Program-made: the position numbers and the translations under genes
From: Pelodera strongyloides
Taxonomy: Eukaryota; Nematoda; Chromadorea; Rhabditida; Rhabditidae
DNA length: 64,000 nucleotides
Direction: 5' to 3'
Assembly: GCA_036852015.1 (NCBI GenBank)
Contig: JAANDG010000007.1
Span: 682,001-746,000 of the forward strand
The notes under the pieces: model-generated
The model's input: only the letters and a program-made list of their open reading frames with translations
Databases searched by the model: none
Told to the model about the DNA's origin: nothing
In this document: positions 13,201 through 28,400 of the stretch, in pieces
Layout of the letters: every line of letters begins with the position of its first letter
How positions within the stretch are numbered: the first letter of the stretch is position 1

Positions 13201-16200
13201 CCATTTTATGCGCTCTGACCGCGAACTCCGGCTCGTCGGAACGGCCAGTACGCACGGCAGAGAGAAACTCCTGGAAATTACCAGCTTGAAGGAACCGAAG
13301 AGAATAAAAATTCCTCTACCTTAAACTGTAAGCCTCCATTTTTCAACTAGTTATGTAATTTCTCTACTTCTCTACTTTTTCTCTACTTCTCCACTCGTTT
13401 CACATATGCTACTGCGGAAACAATTACTCATTTTTACGAGAAGGAACATGACAACGCCAACAGCTTACACACGGTATACACTGCTCTTGACCATTGCGGA
13501 AGTAGTAAACCAGAAAAGTGACATGCATAAAAGTTTGTTGAGAAGCAGAAATCTACCTCGATGTCAAAGATAAGTTGTTGTGCTTGTGTCGCTGACACGA
13601 CCACGGCCGCGCAAAGGGTGTCAAGTGTCGGTTTGGCATCGTGTGGCACGGCTTCCAGTCGGGGATGTTCATCCCGTGACGTCGACGGACTGCCAATGTC
13701 CACCACGAGTCGATGTGGACCGAGTGAGTACTGGAATAATATCAAAAATAAGACGCATATGACACAATGTTCATGCGCATTCTGCGCAGCTCAATGCTCA
13801 AGCTGCCTAATTTTTAAAGTGAACTCACGCGAAGTTTCTTGACTTGTACAATTCTTTAAGTGATTATGTGCGTATAACTGCGCGTACAATTTTCACTATT
13901 TTCAGCAAAGAAAACAACACCCGAGAGTAATTTAATGCTGTTCAAGGCCACTTTCAAAACGAAGAAAAAAAGGATATCTCAATGCCGATCTCACATAGAG
14001 ATCATGCATCAAACTGTCAGTAATATAGCCACGCCTTGACAGGTTTTCATGACAATCACACTCCTATTATAAGGATCCCTTGATGAGCTAATGAAAATTA
14101 AACAATAATTACAGAAAGGAAATAAATAATAAACGAGAAAAAATAATCGTAATACTACCAAATCACTCAATTCGAAGACAATAAGCGGCCTCATCCACCA
14201 CCCAAAATATGTACAGTAATGTGCACAGTAAACTATACAGTAATACTAAACAGACTAAACTATACAGTAATAGCACAACAAAAAAATTCGCACCCTCGCC
14301 AGCTGCCGGGCCTTTTGTCTCAATTGTTCAATGCGTTGCGCGTTGGCAATGCGAGCGGACGCGGATAGAAGTGGGGCCAGGTTGTCCGCTCCAGCTTCCA
14401 CCTCGCGAATCGCTTCGTCTTCATCTAAATTGTCATTTTGCATTAATAAATCATCAGGGAATCCATATATCAACGTCTAGTCTAGTGCTAAAGGTTCGTG
14501 TCGGGACAGCATAAAATCAAAACAATTCGCTCGAAAAACTACCAGGAAAATGCTACAGTATGCCGGCTGCAAGGTAACCAAGATTGTTGCTATTATTAGA
14601 CTACCCAAAACAAACAAGAAAACAATGATCTCACTCTGTAGTGTATTTGAGTGTGCGTCCACTCCTCTTTGTGCTAGTTCCTCCAGTCTCCAGATACGAT
14701 TTTCCCAGTCCTCCCAAAGGGTGCGCAGGGTCATCAGATCCTTCTGCAACAAAAGTTTGCCTTTGAAAAATCGCTAAATCAATAAATCAATCGATAAACT
14801 TCTAGATATACGGTGTGATCTATGAGTGCTCAGCAGAAAATACCACTGCAATTTAGTGGTAAACTACGCTTATTGAAACTATAATACACAATGAAACAAA
14901 AGAACAATACAGACGGAAAAAACTATACAACATAGAGTTCTATAAATAATTCAGTAAAACATATAAATGTTAAACTACGTATATAATATAACCTACCTGG
15001 AACTCGTCAAATCTGTTCAAGATTTCTCGTCCTGTTCTTTCACACTGATTATTCAGTGAACTGATATCAAGTTTGGTTTCTGAAACGAGCAATTATTGGA
15101 TAATTAAAGGAACTGATTTGCATACAAGATATGGAAGTTACATTGCAAACGGCCATCCAATGCTTGGAAAAGCGAAATCGGTTTCGAAACCTGTTATAAT
15201 ACTGTATAAGAAGTTTTCACTGGTAATCTGTAAAGTATATGCTTATTTATTTTAATATACAATACAAAGTACGTGTATAATCTTAATTACTTTAGCATAT
15301 AAAGGAAAATGATTTTGTAAACGTGACACTTGAAATGTCCTGTGTTGTGACAATGTTTTGCCATCTTTTTTTCTCCATTCTCTGAATCATATTTCCCGCG
15401 AAAAGAAACAAACTCTGTTCTTGTCTGCACGCAAATGCTTCGTTTGTGTATGTAATATCCGATTTCTCATTTTTGCACTCTTTGCCAGTACAACGCTGAC
15501 GCAACGCTAACATACAGATAACAAAACGCTGAACAAAAGCTAGCATACCGTAACGCAAAAAGGCTAACACAACGCTGAATAAATGCTAGCGCGTCGTTAA
15601 CGAAACGCTCGCATCAGACGCTAAGAACCGCTGAAGAAACGCTAACAAATCGCTGAAGAAATGCTACCAAGCCGCTAACGAAACGCCCACATCGCTTATG
15701 AAACGCTGAAGAAACGCTGGCAAAACGCTGACAGCCTGACAGATATGACAAGAATATATTCGATATAGACTTTGAATAATTATATCAAAATACCAACCCG
15801 GCTGAGAGGCTACAGTAGTCTGTAGTCGTTCCATATGTTGGTTGAATTTCTGCCTCGGATTCTCAGCAACCGTCTGCTTGTATTCCTGCAAACATTAGCG
15901 GTTTTCTATTAAACGAAAAGCTATTCCTAAACTCTATCCGTGTTCGCGATTTCATTTGTAATTTTTTTTCAAACACATCTTACAGTATAAACAACAACAA
16001 AACTATTTTCATTGATCCAGACACCACAAATATAGCCTAAGCCTAACCATAAGCCTATGATAACGCTCACCTTAATCCATCGGTTGAGCAGTGCAAGACT
16101 ATCCGCCGAATTCCACAATTCCATTTTCTCCTCCAAATCAGCCAAGTAAGCCAGGATGATGTAGTGAGACAGCAAGATCTGAAATTAAACATTGGAACCC

Positions 16201-19200
16201 AGTCTAAAATACCGTACTCAGGACCCGTATTAGGGGCTGATGATCAAAATTATCGTAATCGTAATTGCTTGTATTACCATCGGGTTGAAGTTTACATGTA
16301 ACAAGTAGTATACATCAACTTTAGCAAACTTTAGAAAATATTCAAGATCAAAATAACCAGTTGATATGTAATCCTTTCAAATACACGTTTCACACAAGTG
16401 CACGTCTTGAAGTTTAAACCCAAGCTAGTGTAGGAATGTTATTCATATGTCTTGCTTGGTCAAATTATACGATTAGTCGCTTAGACTGAATTGTTAAAAT
16501 GGAGGACATCCAAAATAAAAATAAAATCAACCTTGAGCGTGGCCATCCTCACGGGTAGCTCCTGGGACATGTGTCCCATTCTGATCCGGAGTGGCTCACT
16601 GAACTCGGCCTGCACGGGGCGCCCGCCAACGCCTCGCACCGCCACGGCGCTCACCAGTTCATCCTGCTTTGCGCGCAGGTTTTTGAAATGCTCCTAATAG
16701 TAAAAAAAATTAGATCTGAAAATGATTTTAACTCGGAGTTTATCCATTTTTTTGCGAGTACTAGAAAAATCGCGGGAATACAGCATTCTACGGAAATTAC
16801 CAAAAACTTTTACGCTTAAAGGGACAGGCCCATCAAAATAAACATATATTTACTATTTCATGTTATTTTTTATTAGCAGCGTTTATATACACACTAATTT
16901 TTATCCACATTCACCCCGGGGAACTTTTTTACGCCGAGCCCGACTCATAAGGGTACCGTATTTGCATCCATTTAGTCCTAATAATTCTTTTACTTCTCGT
17001 ATGTTATAACACAGTTACAAAATTACGCATGAGAGAGTATGCTCAATAAAGAAAGAGTGCCAGAAAAAAAACCGAGAGAGCAGACAACCAGAGCGGATAG
17101 ACAACGAGAGGAAGGGCCAGGCAACGGTATACATTTGTGGATGCGCTCGTCGGAAAAAGTTCCCCGGGGTGAATGTCGATAAAATTTTGTTTGCATATAT
17201 TGTAATAAACACTTTTAATAAAAATTAAGACGAAATCGTAAATATAGGTTTAATTTGATGGGCCTGTCCCTTTAATAGTAATGGAGTATTCGTTTATTGG
17301 TTAACAATCAGTACAGTGAGACTGTTGTTCTTCACAACGCCAGAGTACTAATAAAGGAAACGAAGCCAAACATTTCGTGCAGATCTTGATATAAAGTTTC
17401 TGAGACGTATGCCGGACACCTGCATTCTTATATGTGCGCTCGAGGATTTAGTATAATCATACCTATTTGAACACAATACATGGGAATACAGTTATCCAGA
17501 TTCCGTTTCAAAACCCGGCTGTTATATCGCGTTCATCGATAATAACAGAATAGTACAAACCTTATGTTCGGCAATCAACTTGTGCAGTAGTGTGACAGTT
17601 TTCTGTGGGTCATGGGGATGCAGCTGAAGGGGTGAATTCAATAGTAATTGTCCCTGCGCAGTCCACATCGAAAGAGAGGCGAAGGGCTCAGGAAGGTCCA
17701 TCTCGGCCTTGGCCGCAGCCGCCTCAAGACGACCACGAACAGTCTCCCATCTAAATGAGGAAGCAAAATGAATTGAGCTCGAAGGAGTCGAACCTAAGAC
17801 GTCTAGCGCGGCATTATACGTCTCCCATCTAAATGAGGGTATTTGCATGCAAAATGGAATGTCACTCGGAGGACTCGAACTCTAGCGCGACACTAACAGG
17901 TTTACGACCCCATATAAAAAAGCGGGTCAATATTTCGTTGCTTAATCCCGTGCAGCTGGCTATTTGAGCTTGACTTGGCACTGCGTACTGCAAAGCAATC
18001 GAACACTTGTTGCCGATACTTAAATCTAAAAAATCTTACTTGTGTTCAATATCGCTGAGTTCCTCCACAGTGTAGTTGTTTCTTGTAGCCAGGATCGTTT
18101 GATACGTATGTCGGTATTCAAGGAACTCTCTTCGCAGACGGAAGTACGCCTGAATGTGTGATTATGAGACTTCTTCCCAAGCAATCAGTCAATCGATCAA
18201 TCAATCAATAAACAAATTAACGTAACCACAGAAATTTCACATTACCACAGATATTATATTTACAAATGAATTGATCCAAATAAGTTGATTCTATTTCAAA
18301 AAAGTTATCAGCAATTACCTCATGGTCGTTTCCATCAATGTCAATCATGTATACTGTATTCAGCCATTGCGTGAAGGGACCGTACTCTGCCGCGTCGTCG
18401 ATTGGTCGCCGTTCCTCCGCGGCACGCACGAATTGCGTCACGTACGTGATGATCGACCTAGACGTTCACTCAATATAAAATAAAATATCAAACTGGAACA
18501 ACTACGTATGTGTGTATGAAATAGTGAACTAATAGTGAAGTAACACAATTAGATACATGAGCACATACTGCTACTGACGTACACAATGTTCCATATGTGG
18601 TATTTTCAACAGATAACTGTTACAAAGAAGTAAAAAAAAAGTAAAAAAAAAACCTCTTATCCGGCCTATCGCACAGCAAATCATCGACCTCGAGCAACCG
18701 CCGTATGCCGAGGTGACGATGAGCCAGTTCGAAAGCCGTCTCCAGATTTTCACGCGGGGTGGAACGCTTGACCTTCTGAAAACGAAAGAAAAATAATTTA
18801 TCATCATCTGCTTGTTTCCTCGCTTTTCGAACCATAAACTGTCTTATAGGTTAGCAAATTTACAATTAGTTATCATGGCATTCAAGGCATTCAAGGCATG
18901 GTTACATTTCGTCCAGACAAAGTTGTCAAAATAAAACCATAAAATCACCGAGTAGGCTTTAGTTCCGTCTAATGCAATCCTTACTTCTATTCACTTTGAT
19001 ATTATGTTACTATTGGTTGATTTTTTTTTTTTTTTCTGACTGTTATGCTGAAATTGTTAATATTGTTACTTGTTGTTGTTGATACATCTTTTTTTTTATT
19101 AACAGTATTATTAGCAGTTTAATGGTATTTTCTATTGATTTCCACCCATGTGGGTGTGTGCTTTGCTAATAAATGTTGAAATGTTTATCTTTTATTTCAC

Positions 19201-22200
19201 ACACCTGCATGTCGACTAGGTCCGGTCTCCACTTATGCACCAGAGCCATGAAAAGTACTCCATCCTTCCACGATTTGTCCATGTCAGCCGCTTTCAGGTT
19301 CAATTCTCTTCAATGATTAAGGTTTTTGCAAAGGTCTGTCTGACAACAAAAATTCATTCTACATAATGATCAGTAGATCAATGATTACTGTAGCAACCCG
19401 TGACATATGGAAAGCACAAAAGTGCAGTTACTTTTCTGGAAACACATCCCCTCTTGGGCTCCCTGGGGGAAAACAGCACTGGGGAAAAGCTCCCTAGGGA
19501 ACCTTTTAAAAGGAAAATAAAGAAAGAAGAAGCTCACTCTGCAATCTCCGCATTGATCCATCTGACGATCACTTGCTCAACACTGCTCTTCAAGCGGTGA
19601 ACTCCGAGTCGGGGAGAGAGTGAAGAGGTGGAGGGACCAGAAACAAACTCCCTAGAGAAATAGAACATGGAGATAACAAGTCTAAGAGAAGTAACTGTAA
19701 AACACTGTATACTTGGAGGAGCTAGAGCCTAGTTGAATACAGTACGAAACAGTAGGACAAAAATATTGAGAGAAGTAAAAAAAAAGCTTGTAGTTCCCAC
19801 CTGTCCGATTACGTAATAAACACAGTAGATGACGTAAATTAAAACACAATGTTTACATAAGGCATTCGTAGCAAGACAAGCAATTACCATCAGGTAGAAG
19901 TAGAAGCTTATAAATTTACATAAAGTTGCAATTAGCAATTATCGCTGAAAAACAATTAGCATTGAGAAATAATTAATATTATATTTAGAGTTTATAAAAG
20001 TTCCAATCAGCGTTGAAACAAGAACAAACCTAATCCTCGATTTGATAGGACTCCGTGTGGGTGTTTGTGTGGCTCCCCAGCCCCACTCTCTCAGCAGTTG
20101 AACATTGGTTTCGACCTAAACTCACAAATTTGTATTACATAGAGTTTAAGTTTAAACCCCAAGAAATATCCCGAGAAATGTTGAGACTTCTTAAAGACCC
20201 TGCTCGTTTACTACATCGCTCGCATATTATAGAGAAAACACTGTAGGGCGCAAGTCTCCAATATTATTAGTTAATTATTGTGTACGCTCTTCTTTATATT
20301 GTGCTTCATTACCTACAAATTATCATATAATAAGCACAGTATACCTGGAAGTGGAGGATAATCTGCCAAATGAGTCCGAGCACGATCCTCGGATTTCCAT
20401 CAGCCAGGTCTGCAGCATTGTTATTGATTAGTTCGAGTCCTCTCCTTCTTAGTATTGTCAGGGCACAGTTCAAGTTGTTGATGTGGTGCACCCGATTGGT
20501 CTCCTTCGCCTTGCTGATTGGCTAAAATACAGGATTTTTTTAAATTTAAATTCAAAAATAGACAAAAATAAAAACATACAAGGTATTAAAAGCAATCATT
20601 GAAACTATTAAAGGTGTCGGTGGACTCATAATCATCACGCAGTTGAACTATATGCGTGTCACAGCTATGTACCTTTTGGGACGTTTTGTATTTTCTTAAT
20701 GAAAAACATACAATCGTTAAGCGGGCAGCAAATAAAGACAAAGGGGGTGAGTGGAAAAGTAGATACGACCCACGTGGTACAAAGTACAAACTTCGTGGGT
20801 GGCCAGGCTTCATGCGTAGGTGGCGTGAGTGGCTATAGACCACCCGCGTGGTACAAACTTCGTGGGTGGTCTGGGTTGACTAGTCTTATTTTGGTTTCAA
20901 ATCAAGCATCTAATGAAAATGTTTAATTTTGTACACTTTTATGAACACAAATGTAGTCCTTACCAGTGCTTCGCCTGTGAGAACCTCCAAAAGTCTGCAC
21001 AGCAGCACGCCATCCCTGATGTCTTTATATAAGTCTTCCACACGGCCTTGTGCCGAATGCTAAATAAAAGCAAACATAAAATGAAGTAATACTGGATAAT
21101 CAAGGTATGTTCAGTGGAAATTACAAATACCGATGAACTGTAGAAAGTCTTCGTTGTTAAACAAAAACAAACTAACAAATAACCAATAATATTAACTAAT
21201 TCATTGGCGTAAAGTACGGACCACTATGGTAGCAAACTTTTTACTATGTATGCACCGAAACGTATCTCTGTGTATACGTTAGTTTGATCATCTAATTGTA
21301 AGCGTCAGCATAAATTTCGTTCAAATGACTCAAAACTAATGGGGTTTCTAACAATAAGTATATGCTTAAAATTTACCGTATTTTTTGTAATTTCTCATAA
21401 TAAATATTAAAATTAAAGGGACGCAGTCAATACAAATTCAACATTTTTATTCAATTTTTATTAAGTATAAGAACATACATAGAACAATATGTAGCCATTA
21501 AAGGGTCAGGCCCATTTCAAACGACCCTTATTTCTGATGATTCCATCTGATTCTCCACGTCAAATATAGTAGGATTCAATATTTTTCTAATTTTCAAGCG
21601 CAAAATTCACACACTATTCAGCAATTTACCGTGGGCAGTCATACCCAACTATCTATCGCAGTTGGCACGCCCATTCGCGCTGATTGGCCAAAATCGCAAT
21701 TGCCACGCCCAATAGAGCATATTGCCCAATTAGCGCGAAGGGGCGTGACAACTGCGATAGAAAGTTGGGTATGACTGGCAATAGTAAATTGATGAATACT
21801 GCCTGATTTTTGCGCTTGAAAATTAGGAAAATATCGTATCCTACTATATTTGATATGGAGAATCAGGTGGAATCATCAAAAATAGGGATAATTTGAAATG
21901 GGCCTGACCCTTTAAGAAAACATAGAGAAGCGGACTGGGAGAAAATCAATGAGAGTATTGGTAAATTACCGTCGCCGGGGCATATATGTAATTGCCAAGG
22001 GTACTTGGAGAATAAACAGCCTGCAGTGTTGCCCGGCCTGGCGTGTGGTTTATCACTGCACATTATCAACCGCTATACGGGCAATTATAAACTACGATAT
22101 ATTAGTAAAACTCATACGCAGTGATTTCTCACCCTGAGTTCGGTTTGCTATACTTTGGTGCTAGAACCTTATTTTTCTTCATATCTTAGAATATTTAATG

Positions 22201-22411
22201 AAAAGCGAATAAAAACGAAGAATTTGCAGTGACTGCGATCCTTTAACGTTTAGTTCCAAAATACGCTGGATTTCTAACAGAAATGTAATGAATTACGAAG
22301 TAATGTTGAAAGTGCAATGTAGAAATGAATGAAATAGTAAGCAAAGACCATACGAATATGGAAGAACAAGGTCTTTTTGGCATACTTGGAAACCCATTAG
22401 CACATTAATAA

Positions 22412-22461
<50 letters not shown>

Positions 22462-25400
22462 AAAGCGAAATACTGGCCGATTTTTGAAACACACTGAGTA
22501 AACCAGCATGCAACTTATGCAAATGAGCATAAATTAGAATAAAAAATGGAGCTAAATTGGAGTAAATAAGCAGAAATACGTAAGAACTCAGTTGTCCACG
22601 ATGCGTTTCAAAAACCGGCCGGTATTTCGCTTTAAAAAATGTGAAGCCAAAAACAATAAATTATATTATTTTCACCCACCTCCTCCAAATGATAATTTAT
22701 CCATTTTGTGAAAGTATTCTTCTGTGCTCGCTCGTCTTCGTCTAAATTATAATAATATATTAATTGTGGAAAAGAAATTATGTTTTTTGGTTATAAAATT
22801 AAATTATAGTATTTTATTACAAACCGTTACAGTATGAATATGGCCAATCCATGCTCCACTATTGGTTGCACACAAACCATAGGTTTTATGTACAATTTTT
22901 CACACCATGCATCACAAGAACCTTTTTTTACAACATCTAGTTCGTCCAATAATTCATGTTGTTTAGTTTTAATTTATTCAATGAAGAAATATATTAGAAA
23001 ATATAGTAAAACCCACTCAAAAGATTAGGAAAGAAATTGAAAAATTAGGTTGCATTAATGAAAGGTAGTAAGGTAAGATAAAATCGTTAGGAAAAGAAAG
23101 TATTACTGTCATAGAAGAATAGAAAGGCATGCGACAGAGATGTTTGTTTTTAGTTACTTGAACGAAGTAACAGCGGGAAAGTAAGAGGTTTACGATAGTG
23201 TTCCACGACGCTTGACCACACGCGTAATACCATATGGCCATACGTATGGGCACACACATAGTAGTACGCTAGGGCGGGCGATAAAGTAAAACCACACAAA
23301 CTTTACATCAAAATATCGAAACACACTTCATACACATACAAAACCAAGTACATTGATATAATAACAACACTCACAAGAAACATGCGATCAAAATCCCAAT
23401 CCACCAAAATTCACTCAAAAGCAGGTAGCTAAGCCCTTTGGTAAAAAAACGCCGAATAGAGGCCAAAGTAAGCTGTGCCATAGGTGCACCGCGGATGTTT
23501 GGCGTTTACATACTCTTTGCTACTTCGTTGGCTTACTTTCAGTGTAAATTTTGGTGAATGATGAGCACAGAAGAACAAAGAAAAATGTCAAAAGACATAA
23601 GTTACAATAGCAACAATAATAATATTTTGATCGCACGTCACATATGTACTAAGACTCACCACTCCAAACGAACTGCTCCTCGGCTAAATAATATCGGAGT
23701 TAAGTCATATTTTCTAGATATTTTGCAGAATCAATTATGAAACAAATCTTCAGAGCCAAACAAAAGAATTCAAGGAAATCCAGGGTGAACTATTATGCAT
23801 GACTCGCAGTCCTATGCCCGGGCGAAGGCGATACGTAAAATTATTAGATAACTATATTCTACACTCTTCAACTCACCTCACCATTCTTTATGTGATCGTC
23901 TTTACAAAAAAATGTTAACCTTCGGACAAAAACTTATTTTTGGCACACTTCCGGCCTTGCTTACCACATTGCATGAAGCTTCCAGGTCCAAACGGTCCTA
24001 CTTACACTACATACAATAAAAAAAATAGAATGCAAGAAACTTTTTTCAAAAACCCACACGAAGACTTGTGTCTGAGAGAGCGAACCAGGTGCATAGTGAG
24101 TTGTACTCAACGTGTGAGTCGCGCTTCGCCGGCGAATTTAGTCGCGCAATCGTGCGAGTTGAGGGCGATAATGAGAATAACGCGACTACTTGGAGTACTG
24201 GACACCGCACAGAGAGGAACACTGTGAGGAATATGGATTGAATAAATAGACTTTAGTGGAATAATTAGATAATTAGACCTTGGGCAGGAGAAGGCGAGGG
24301 ACCCGGTAGAGGTGCCCGGAGGCTCTGCAGGAAATTTTGGAGATAAAAATCGATAATACAGTTAACAGTAATCAATAAATCAAAAATACAATTGATCAAT
24401 ACGTCAATGAAATGAAACAATACAGAATGAGGATATTGAACTATGGACCTCTGGAGTCTGGAGAAGATTTTTGAAAAAAAATTAAATCAAAAATACATAC
24501 AAGGAAGCATTAATCGATTAATCCATAAATCAATATTACATCAAAGAATCGATGAAGGCCAACGTTTATGAGAATGTGATAAAGGTTTCACCAAGGGAGT
24601 ATACGAACAGTGAAAATATATGTTTCATACAAAGTAAGGCATATTTATATTTTATGTAGAAAGCGTATGTGATAGAGCGATGACTTATAAATGACAATCA
24701 TAAAATGGCATGATTGTTATTTTCAACAGAAAAGCACATTACCTCATTAATTTGCACGACAGCAACAAGACGCGCAGGGAAAAAAAAGAAACTTACGATG
24801 AAACCACATACTTAAAATATGATATGTAAGCAAAATGTATTTATGTACTTCGCCTCATAATATGAAGCACTTCCGTTCGAACAGCTGATGCGCTAAACTA
24901 CTGCTAAAAGCTAAAAGCTACAACTAACAGCGAGGCCGAACGGCTAACACCTAATAGCACAATTTTAGACCACCAAGCAAGACAGACGTTTCGAAGCAAA
25001 AAAGTTCAGTCGTGATTTACGAGTTCTAAAAGAACGCTGTTTATTTCCTAGAATCGATGGATGGGAGTTTCTCTATTTTTTTTTTTCAAGATATGGTCAA
25101 ATGCGGAGGGCGCTCAGGGTTGAAAGGCCGTTCTGACTAGATACACTCCCTTTATTTAGAGTTATTGCAAAGAGAAGAAAGAAATAGAGAGATGGATGTG
25201 AACGATGACCGCAAGCACTACAATCTACACACGAAATCTACCAACTTCACTCGTCTCTGACGTCTCTCCATTAAAAAAAATGGCTAAGAAAATCTGCTTC
25301 ATCTCTCCAACAGTCTCTCACTATTTTCTTTGTTTGTCTGTTGGTAAACAAAATCCTAATCTAACTGTCGAAGTAATTTCTTTTTTGAAAAATAGTCTCA

Positions 25401-28400
25401 ATAGATTTGTCTAAAAAGCACTCTGCATAGCAAAATATGAAACAGACGTAAACTAATAATACAAGAAATCTTGATTACTGTAAACGAAAAACGAAAAGTT
25501 GATATTAGAAATCGATTATAAAATCGATTGCAAATTGAAACAGTGCTCGAGAATAGCTGCAATCGATCATAGCGGCCGAAATGGGTGGGGCGAGAAGAAA
25601 CTTCGCATACTAATCAAATTAACAATGAACTATAGTTGGATGATGCGCAATATTCAAGAGAAGGAGGGAGAGAGAGGGAGGGAGAGAGAGAGAATAAGGG
25701 AGAGACAGGGAGAGAGAGACAGGGAGAGAGAAAAAATGATAAGGATACAAAGTATGAAAAGAGCAGATATTCTAGAAATGGAAATTGTTAGAAGTGCGGT
25801 AACAGGTCTGAAACCTATGCTAGCAAAATAAAGTGTAAATTCACTTTGTAAATAAGACACTTTGCAAAAGAGGACTTCGTCGAGAATGATCGACCAAAGA
25901 AAAAAAAGGAAACTACGGAAGTCTAAAGTAAACTCAGTGTGTTAGTATGGAAGGTATACGTTTTTTTTCTAATTCTGAGAGTGGAGGTGAACAGAGGAAA
26001 AGTGAACAAACCATCAAGCGTTGAAAGATAAATTGGTTCAGGAAGTACGCTAGGATAAACAAGATTCGCTTAGTGTAATTTAGTGATTTTGGTGTGTGTC
26101 TCCGAAGTACGAACGTCTGCACGAAAAAGTGAGCATAGAAGCTCGAGCACATGCCAAAATCAGCAAGAACAGCAAAGGGGGGAATCTTTTATTTTAAACT
26201 AAGTTTGTGGAAACACTTGTAAACAAATTTTATTTCTACAACAAACTATGGAACAAAGAAGAGAGCTAAATCAAGGACTGATATATAGAGAGTAATTCTT
26301 TTGAAAGTAGAAGGCTCCTAATCTATAAAATTGGAAAAAAATTAACAGAACAGTATACAAATAAAGGTCACACACCGATCTTCTTTGTATACTAGCCGGA
26401 AATACATATAAATTCGCGTGCCAGATTAAACCGGATATACTGTACTTTAATACGTTACAAAGTGGACAGGCACGCGGACGAGCTCTCATATAATAAATGG
26501 AGGTATTCGAAATCAATGCATTTGCCTATAACCCGGATCACACTCCCTTTAAAAAAACATGATATGCCAGGGGAATCACACTCCCTTTAAAAAAAACATG
26601 ATAAAAAGCATGATTATAGAATAATAAGAATAATAGGAGTACAGCGACTCTACAAAGATAAAGAAAAAATAATATTCTGAAATAAAAAGGGTCATTTCCA
26701 TCCACCCAAAAGAAATCATTTAGAGAAAAGGGTGTAATACGCTTGTCGTATCAAATACGCATCATTTTATTGCTGGAAAATGATTTTCTGCAAAACGTCG
26801 CTTTTGATTAGATTTATCATTAGATCAGTGGAGATCTGAGAATTTCTTTCAAGTTTTATTTTATAATTACCAATAAGCATGATTCACCAACAAACTTTCA
26901 CATAGATGGTTTCCAGCCAAGGACAACTAGACAGTAAATTTACACGAGAGAGAGAGGGAGAATAAAGAGAGAATAGAGACAGAGAGAGAGGGAGAGAAAG
27001 AGAGAGAACAGAAGAGTGATGGAGCGAGAGAGACAGGGAGAGAGGGAGAGCGAGAGTGAGAGAGAGAAAATGGGGCAAAGATGCAAAGCAAGCTTTCCAT
27101 TTTCGACCTCTCCCAAAACGAAAACGAACGGTTTTGGGTGACGATACAGTGGCGCCTGCTACAACAATATTACAGTATATGCTAATTTCGACCACGTACT
27201 TTTGTATACAAAATGGGTTAATCCTATTACTGTTGGTAAACGGGTAATCCCAAGCGAACGTCTATCGGTCTTTTAGAAAAAAAATACAAATTTGCAAAAT
27301 TAAAACTATTACTATTATGTTTCAAAAACAAGCTAAAGATACACAATTTTTTGAAAGTTGTTTTTATTCACTTTTGCCAAGATATTCGAGCTAGTAAAAT
27401 AATAATAGGGTCATCCCTCTCGATCGGGTGCACGATGGTTGCTACTTTACATTATTTACTCCCTTTTAAATTAAAACTAGAGAGTGCAACTCTTCGAATT
27501 AACGTAAGTTGTAGATAAACCCAAATTACGAACTCTCGGGTGTAACTTAATTTCACGGTTTCATTGTCCGACCGATCAATATTTTAACTTGCTTAATAGT
27601 TTGTTTAAGTTTGATTTGCCGTTTCCTTGTTGCACTCTCTCTCTAGTGTACATTCTCTGTTGGGTCGCCTTACTAAACAAATAACCCATAAAGAAAGGAG
27701 GCCGCTATTCTACAACGTGCCGCCTGAGTATCAACATGTTTACATAGAAAATAGCCTAGTAATCGCCCGGGTTTGAGTCATAAGTGCCGAAAACAAGAGA
27801 ATGATACGCGATTTGCATATAATACATGGCAATGAAGTTGTCAGCACGTGTTTCAAACAACGTGATGTATCGCTTTAAAAGCGACCATTGGGTTAATTAT
27901 TTTAGCAGCAGGCAGGAATATAATTAGCCATTTCATTGTGTTATTTTCACACTACAGAACAACTATAGTTTCTACTGGCGCTTTTTATGTCAAACCAAAA
28001 ATACATAAATCGCCCTGTCCCACGTTCATTTTATATTCCGGGTGGATTATTTGGTGTTCCTAATTGCAAACTGCAACACATCTCAATACCTCGCGTTGCA
28101 CGTATGAGAACGGAAGGCGCCTACTTACAAACTAATCCTCGATCGAAATCAGATCGGCAAACATTTTGTAATGGGAGAAATTAGAGAAAGGAACAGTTTT
28201 CAGGCGCATGTGGTTTAAGACTTAAAGCAAACATGCGGTATCAATGTTTCTGTAGAATGGAGAAGTTATATCATACACAAAAAAAGCTGAAGGTTTTTGA
28301 TGCTTTGAGTTCCAGGAATATTATATTTATTGACAAGTTAATTTTGCCCGGAATCCTGTGTTATTCTACAGTAAACAACCTTGCTTGTTCAGTGTTTTCT

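Noticed and set aside
18860..19190. LINE-type 3' tail (CCACCCATGTGGGTGTGTGC then AATAAA) in the anc-1 intron between exons 7 and 8
   Set aside because: No reverse-transcriptase remnant or target duplication was seen, so the origin cannot be supported.
23965..23997. 33-nt cassette exon in anc-1 intron 1 that would keep frame (PFGPGSFMQC)
   Set aside because: The acceptor has a poor pyrimidine tract and a match of this size is expected by chance in 11 kb of intron.
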